Below, in pieces: positions 60,115-64,000 of a stretch of DNA of 64,000 nucleotides (its first letter is position 1; every line of letters starts with the position of its first letter). Below the pieces are notes generated by a model. That model was not told the origin of the DNA, ran no database searches, and saw only the letters and a program-made list of their open reading frames with translations. The stretch is from JAJTGZ01 sp964403525 (GTDB lineage: Bacteria; Planctomycetota; Phycisphaerae; Phycisphaerales; UBA1924). The translations under genes and the position numbers were made by a program. The stretch covers positions 108,626-172,625 of the forward strand of contig CAYOGE010000004.1 in assembly GCA_964403525.1 (NCBI GenBank), given 5' to 3'.

Positions 60115-61191
60115 ATGCGGAAGATGTGCATAGCAGCGGTCGTCGGCGCGGCTGGGCTGGCCTGCGTCGCCAACGGACAATTGAGCGACACGCTCACCAA
60201 CGGCGGTTTCGAATTGACCTGGCTACAGGCGGGCAGGCCGGCAAACGCGCGCCCGGGCGACATCTTCGGCTTCACAGACAACAACGACCCCGCCGCCTCC
60301 GTCAGCACCCAGTTCTTCCACAGCGGCCAGCGCTCGATGACCATCGGCGCGATCGCCGGCAACGCCTTCCACGGCTACACCACCGACACGCTCGACTCCA
60401 TGCCGCCGAACTTCACGTTCCTCTATTACGACGTGCCGATCAGCTGGCAGATGGGCGACCTGCGCTGGTCCATCTGGTACATGATCCCGTCCGACCAGTC
60501 GCTCGGCGAGCCGCCGACGCCGAACTGGCCCGTCGACGCGAACCCCGGCCAGGACTTCATGTGGCCCGACGGCTTCGCGCCGGCGTCAATGAAGATCGAC
60601 GTCAAGGGTGCCGGCAACGGCTTCCAGAACAACGCGTCGTATGACGGCTGGAACTTCGGCTTCCAGCGTGATGTCCGCGCACAAGCCTCCCTCCAATGGG
60701 GCACCACCAACGGCGTCTGGATGCAGCGCACCATCACTTGGCCCGCCCGCACCGCAAACCTTCAGGGCTGGAAGGACCAGGTCGAGTCCAACGCCGCGGG
60801 CAACTACTCCCTCCCCGCGCCCGGCACCTGGCCCAACCCGCCCGCTGGCCAGACGCGCTGGCCAGACCGCGCCAAGATCACGTTCGGCCGCTTCAACCCG
60901 TCAGCGATCGCCAGCGGCGGCGCGATCTACTACGACGACTTCACGTTCACGCAGCTCCCCGCCGGCCCGGCACCCTGCGGCCCCGCGGACGTCGGCGGCC
61001 AGGGCGGTGTCCCCGGCGCTGACGGCGTGCTCGACAACAACGACTTCATCGTCTTCATCGACTACTTCTTCGCCAACGACCCCCTCGCCGACCGCGGCAT
61101 CCAGGGCGGCGTTGCCGGCTCAGACGGCGCCTGGGACAACAACGACTTCATCGTCTTCATCGATCAGTTCTTCAGTGGCTGCGCCGGATAA
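60115..61191 (+). CDS. secreted glycan-binding-like protein with GC-type dockerin-like tail
   Basis: A 358-residue exported protein. ATG 60115 has AGGAG upstream. A signal peptide (1-22) is followed by an N-terminal domain beginning 'LTNGGFELTWLQAGRPANARPGD', the opening of carbohydrate-binding jelly rolls (N-G-(G/S)-F-E). Aromatic-rich segments follow ('WSIWYMIPSDQ', 'WNFGFQRDVRAQ', 'AIYYDDFTF'). The tail holds two 'DG..DNNDFIVFID.FF' units and ends 'FFSGCAG'. Operator site 3 links it to the GH94-ABC operon, so it may hold the substrate glycan at the surface. Ligand is inference. Confidence 0.82.
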   Translation: MRKMCIAAVVGAAGLACVANGQLSDTLTNGGFELTWLQAGRPANARPGDIFGFTDNNDPAASVSTQFFHSGQRSMTIGAIAGNAFHGYTTDTLDSMPPNFTFLYYDVPISWQMGDLRWSIWYMIPSDQSLGEPPTPNWPVDANPGQDFMWPDGFAPASMKIDVKGAGNGFQNNASYDGWNFGFQRDVRAQASLQWGTTNGVWMQRTITWPARTANLQGWKDQVESNAAGNYSLPAPGTWPNPPAGQTRWPDRAKITFGRFNPSAIASGGAIYYDDFTFTQLPAGPAPCGPADVGGQGGVPGADGVLDNNDFIVFIDYFFANDPLADRGIQGGVAGSDGAWDNNDFIVFIDQFFSGCAG

Positions 61192-61243
61192 CGGGCGACG
61201 CCGGCCCTCCGGCGCCGTCTTCGGAGAGTAAATCTGCATGACC

Positions 61244-61276
61244 AGGAGCGCGGCACATCGCCGCGCTCTTGCTTTT
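61244..61276 (+). terminator. intrinsic terminator after the 60115 gene
   Basis: GAGCGCGGC-ACATC-GCCGCGCTC, perfect 9-bp stem (two further pairs possible), followed by TTGCTTTT. Confidence 0.88.
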
Positions 61277-61340
61277 GAGTCCCGCATCAGCACATTCTGC
61301 GTGCGAGCATCCCGCCACGCCCTCTGATCGTACAACGGTG

Positions 61341-63716
61341 ATGACCCGACCTGCCCAGCCAGCCCGGCGCAGCGCGATCGCGAAGCTCTTCGCAGCGGTG
61401 TGCGTGACCTGCGCCGCGATTGCCGCCGCTGCCCCCGTCGTCGGCCCGTGGCCCGCACCCACAGGGGCCGGTGCAAAGCAGGTCGCCGCCGCTGGCCTGG
61501 GCGGGCTCTGGGCCGCAAGCGACGGCACAACGATCGAGGTTCGAGACATCCGCCAGCAGGCCCGCCTCACCCGTTCGCTCGCCGACCTTGCTCCAGTGAT
61601 CAGCGGCCTCGACACCGCGACCGCCCGGTTCGGCCGCCTCTGCTTCAGCGAGAGCGGCCGCCTGCTCTTTGTGGTCGTGCGCCGACCCGTGACGGGGAAT
61701 CCGGGTGTAGCTCGGTACGACGACATCGTCCGCATCGACGGAGAGACCGGCGCGATGTCGCTGTTTGCAAGCGCGGCCATCCCGCCCGCCCGCGCGGGCA
61801 CCGCCAGCGACGCCACAACGCACTGGGGAGGAAGGCTCTACACCGCGTCAATCGGCGCAGTCAAGGTGCGCTCCGCGCAGCGGAACGAAACCGCCGGCAC
61901 AAGCCAGGGCGATATCCAGACCCAGGCGGGGGTTGAGGTGGCCGCGGTCACCACCGACCGTGTGGGCGGCCTGCTGCTGGCTGTCGATGCCAACGGCGTG
62001 CTCTTCCGCGCATCACCCGCGCCCGGCGTCGCGACGCCGATCGGCAACGTGGGCACAGGCGTCCAGTCGATCGCTTTCTCTGAGCACTTTGGCGGACCTG
62101 CAACCGCGGGCCTCTACATCGGCTACTCAGACGGGCGCGTGCGCTTCGTGCCCGCTGCTTCCGTTCGCGGCACCCCGCCGGCCGCCTCGCTCGACTACAC
62201 CATCGGTCAGGGCCCGCAATCGGTCGCCGCCGGTGCAGACGGGAGCCTGCTGATCGGCGACACCACCGGCGCACGCCTCGTGACCGACAGCACAGACACG
62301 AGGCTCGGCTTCGACCAATGGCTGATAGACGAGGTCCAGCAGCAGATCACCTTTGCCAAGGGGCTGATCTCACCGCAGGGTGAGCCCGCAGGGTGGGTGA
62401 TCGACGGCGACGTCGCCGTGGGTGGCACGCTCTTTCACCCGGCAACCCCAGACGGCGCCGCCTGGGTCGTGCTCATGCTCACCACCGCCGACGAACTCTT
62501 CGCAGACCCTGACGCGCGCCCGCTGGTGCGCACGGTGCTCAAGCGGTACGCCGGCCAGGCGTCAGGCCCCGCTCCCTCGCGCAACGCCGACGGCATCTAC
62601 CGACACTGGATCGACCCGCTCACCGGGGGCGCAAAGAACGGCTGGGACCCCGAGTTCGCCACGATGAGCACGATGAAGATCGTGGCCGCCGCCGCCCGCG
62701 CGGGCGAGCACTTCTCGCACGACGCCCAGATCGTGAGCGCTGCCCGCCAGATCTGCTGTTCAGTCAGCAACTGGGACGGGTACGTCATCCCCAACGGACG
62801 CTTCATGCTCCTCAAGGGGCTCGCCACCGGCCCGGACCCCAACGCATGGTCTCAGCCCTTCCACGAGGGCATCATCTTCATGCAGCAGGCGGGGTTCTAC
62901 GGCACAAACGACACCACCTTGACGTACAACTCCTGGCTCAACCGCGCAACCATGCCGAGCGCCTCGTTTATCACCGGGCGCAGCGTGGCAGGAGACTCCG
63001 GCGGGTTCGGGCCGGCCTTCATCTCCATCTATCCCGCCCTGCTCGTTGACGACTACCGCGCCCGGAGCGACTGGCGCCAGCAGGTCGCCAACGTCTCGTC
63101 ATCGGCGGCCGCATGGACCGACGACAACGCACCGCGCTGGTTCACCGTCTTCTCAGCCGGAACGACCAAGCCGGAATGGGGCGGCTACCACGCCGACGCG
63201 ATCAACAACGCACCGGGAAACGTCACCACGCTCACCGCGCTGTGCGGGCTTGCGGGCCGCGCCGATGGCCTGGGTGTGCGCGAGGCAACCGCCGCATACC
63301 ACGCCTACCGCACCGGCGCACGCCAGGCCTTCCGGTCCGGCGCGAGCCTGCTCTACAGGCGTTCGAACGTCGACCCGGCCTGGTCGCCGCCGGATGCGGG
63401 ACTCCCCGACGTGTCGATGGGCGGGCTCGGCCTCGCCGAACTGCTCTCGCCCGGCCTCATCGACCGACTCCTCGCCCGCGGGCTCCCCGTGTGCAGCGCT
63501 TGCACCGCGGACGTCGGCAGGCAAGGCGGCGTCACCGGGCCCGACGGGCAGCTAGACAACAACGACTTCATCGTCTTCATCGGTGCGTTCTTCGACGGCA
63601 ACCGGCTGATCGCCGATGTGGGGATGCAAGGCGGCGTCGCCGGCGCCGACGGCTCGCTCGACAACAACGACTTCATCGCGTTCATCGACGCGTTCTTCGC
63701 CGGCTGCCAGCCCTGA
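61341..63716 (+). CDS. secreted protein, possible (alpha/alpha)6 glycosidase, with GC-type dockerin-like tail
   Basis: A 791-residue exported protein. The signal peptide (about 12-34) ends at 'AIAAAA'. An N-terminal beta-propeller-like part (35-340) has repeated 'GGLLLAVDANGVLF'/'GLYIGYSDGRVRFV' blades. A helical middle (345-700) contains 'WDPEFATMSTMKIVAAAARAGEHF', 'GFYGTNDTTLTYNSWLN', 'FGPAFISIYPALL' and 'NVTTLTALCGLAG', a layout like glucoamylase-type (alpha/alpha)6 toroids. The tail has two 'DG..DNNDFI.FI' units, the first with Gly in place of Asp ('FIGAFF'), ending 'FFAGCQP'. Enzyme activity is uncertain. The start is ATG 61341; GTG 61338 is adjacent. Confidence 0.75.
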   Translation: MTRPAQPARRSAIAKLFAAVCVTCAAIAAAAPVVGPWPAPTGAGAKQVAAAGLGGLWAASDGTTIEVRDIRQQARLTRSLADLAPVISGLDTATARFGRLCFSESGRLLFVVVRRPVTGNPGVARYDDIVRIDGETGAMSLFASAAIPPARAGTASDATTHWGGRLYTASIGAVKVRSAQRNETAGTSQGDIQTQAGVEVAAVTTDRVGGLLLAVDANGVLFRASPAPGVATPIGNVGTGVQSIAFSEHFGGPATAGLYIGYSDGRVRFVPAASVRGTPPAASLDYTIGQGPQSVAAGADGSLLIGDTTGARLVTDSTDTRLGFDQWLIDEVQQQITFAKGLISPQGEPAGWVIDGDVAVGGTLFHPATPDGAAWVVLMLTTADELFADPDARPLVRTVLKRYAGQASGPAPSRNADGIYRHWIDPLTGGAKNGWDPEFATMSTMKIVAAAARAGEHFSHDAQIVSAARQICCSVSNWDGYVIPNGRFMLLKGLATGPDPNAWSQPFHEGIIFMQQAGFYGTNDTTLTYNSWLNRATMPSASFITGRSVAGDSGGFGPAFISIYPALLVDDYRARSDWRQQVANVSSSAAAWTDDNAPRWFTVFSAGTTKPEWGGYHADAINNAPGNVTTLTALCGLAGRADGLGVREATAAYHAYRTGARQAFRSGASLLYRRSNVDPAWSPPDAGLPDVSMGGLGLAELLSPGLIDRLLARGLPVCSACTADVGRQGGVTGPDGQLDNNDFIVFIGAFFDGNRLIADVGMQGGVAGADGSLDNNDFIAFIDAFFAGCQP

Positions 63717-63792
63717 TCGAGCACTCCCCCCCTCCCCTCCCCTCCCCGCCTCTCCCCGCCCCGCCGCCCCCCCGCCAGCATCAACGGCCCGC
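63717..63792. other. pyrimidine-rich intergenic tract
   Basis: About 50 bases of C/T-rich low-complexity sequence between convergent genes. No hairpin terminator is visible. Confidence 0.5.
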
Positions 63793-64000
63793 TCAACTCG
63801 CCAGCGAGTCCCGCGCCGGGTCGATCCCGAGAGACTTCATCTTCTTGTAGAGCGTCGTGCGGTTGATGTTGAGCGCCTCGGCCGCCTTGACGCGGTTCCA
63901 GTTCGACGCCTTGAGGGCGTTGAGGATGATCTGCTTCTCGGGCTCTTTCAGCGCGTCGCCCAGGCTCTGCGCATCGGGCGCGGTGCGCAGCGCGTGCAGG
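63793..64000 (-). CDS. NtrC-type regulator, C-terminal Fis-like helix-turn-helix (partial)
   Basis: The gene runs off the window end; 68 residues remain, stopping with TGA (TCA at 63793-63795 on the plus strand). 'EKQIILNALKASNWNRVKAAE' followed by 'LNINRTTLYKKMKSLGI' is the Fis-type DNA-binding helix-turn-helix that ends sigma-54-dependent NtrC-family activators. The AAA+ and receiver parts would lie beyond the window. Possible targets are unknown. Confidence 0.88.
   Translation of the reverse strand, partial: LHALRTAPDAQSLGDALKEPEKQIILNALKASNWNRVKAAEALNINRTTLYKKMKSLGIDPARDSLAS

Overview
The window looks like a chromosomal segment of a GC-rich planctomycete, most likely of the class Phycisphaerae. 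Four secreted proteins end in a paired 'DG..DNNDF..FID.FF' (GC-type dockerin-like) tail with a terminal Gly-Cys, a C-terminus I associate with Phycisphaerales. There are also PEP-CTERM-like anchors, pseudopilin-like proteins, DUF1080/PA14 giant secreted enzymes, a eukaryote-like UDP-sugar pyrophosphorylase and an alternative-start-rich gene set. These family-level assignments come from reading the proteins; no database search was possible.

Region by region. 1-5.6 kb: end of a UDP-sugar pyrophosphorylase gene, an alpha/beta hydrolase and two MFS transporters, facing homogentisate dioxygenase. 5.6-14.9 kb: gmhA, clpX, thiS-thiG, a POT peptide permease and several unrecognised envelope or cytosolic proteins. 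14.9-20.7 kb: tRNA-Val(CAC), a thioredoxin-fold protein, a DUF58/transglutaminase pair, a PilZ-like protein and a VOC protein. 20.7-22.7 kb: RNase Y behind a long, structured 5' leader. 23.7-30.9 kb: a complete trpEGDCFBA operon with a Trp-rich leader peptide and an attenuator. 30.9-50.5 kb: a duplicated-domain dockerin protein, enolase, PhoU-like protein, SRAP peptidase-like protein, giant PA14/propeller/DUF1080 protein, TAT-exported oxidoreductase, creatininase-like lipoprotein, sialate-esterase-like protein, methyltransferase and a TlpA-like protein.

50.5-63.7 kb is the most coherent accessory region. It is a carbohydrate uptake and breakdown locus: GH94 phosphorylase, pseudopilin, a small membrane protein, a sugar-binding protein and two ABC permeases, with secreted anchored proteins on both sides. 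Three promoters in it carry the same 14-bp operator (TGNAAASGCTTACN) over the -10/+1 region, so one LacI-type regulator, not encoded here, probably controls the set. No ABC ATPase is present. Between the two permease genes sits a 477-bp element: a four-helix-bundle (S23/IVP-type) gene bounded by perfect 31-bp inverted repeats made of 7-nt units. A worn copy of the same repeat lies in the first codons of the upstream permease. The window ends in the C-terminal Fis-type helix-turn-helix of an NtrC-like regulator on the minus strand.

Start codons were chosen by Shine-Dalgarno spacing, signal peptides and family N-termini; many differ from the longest open frame.
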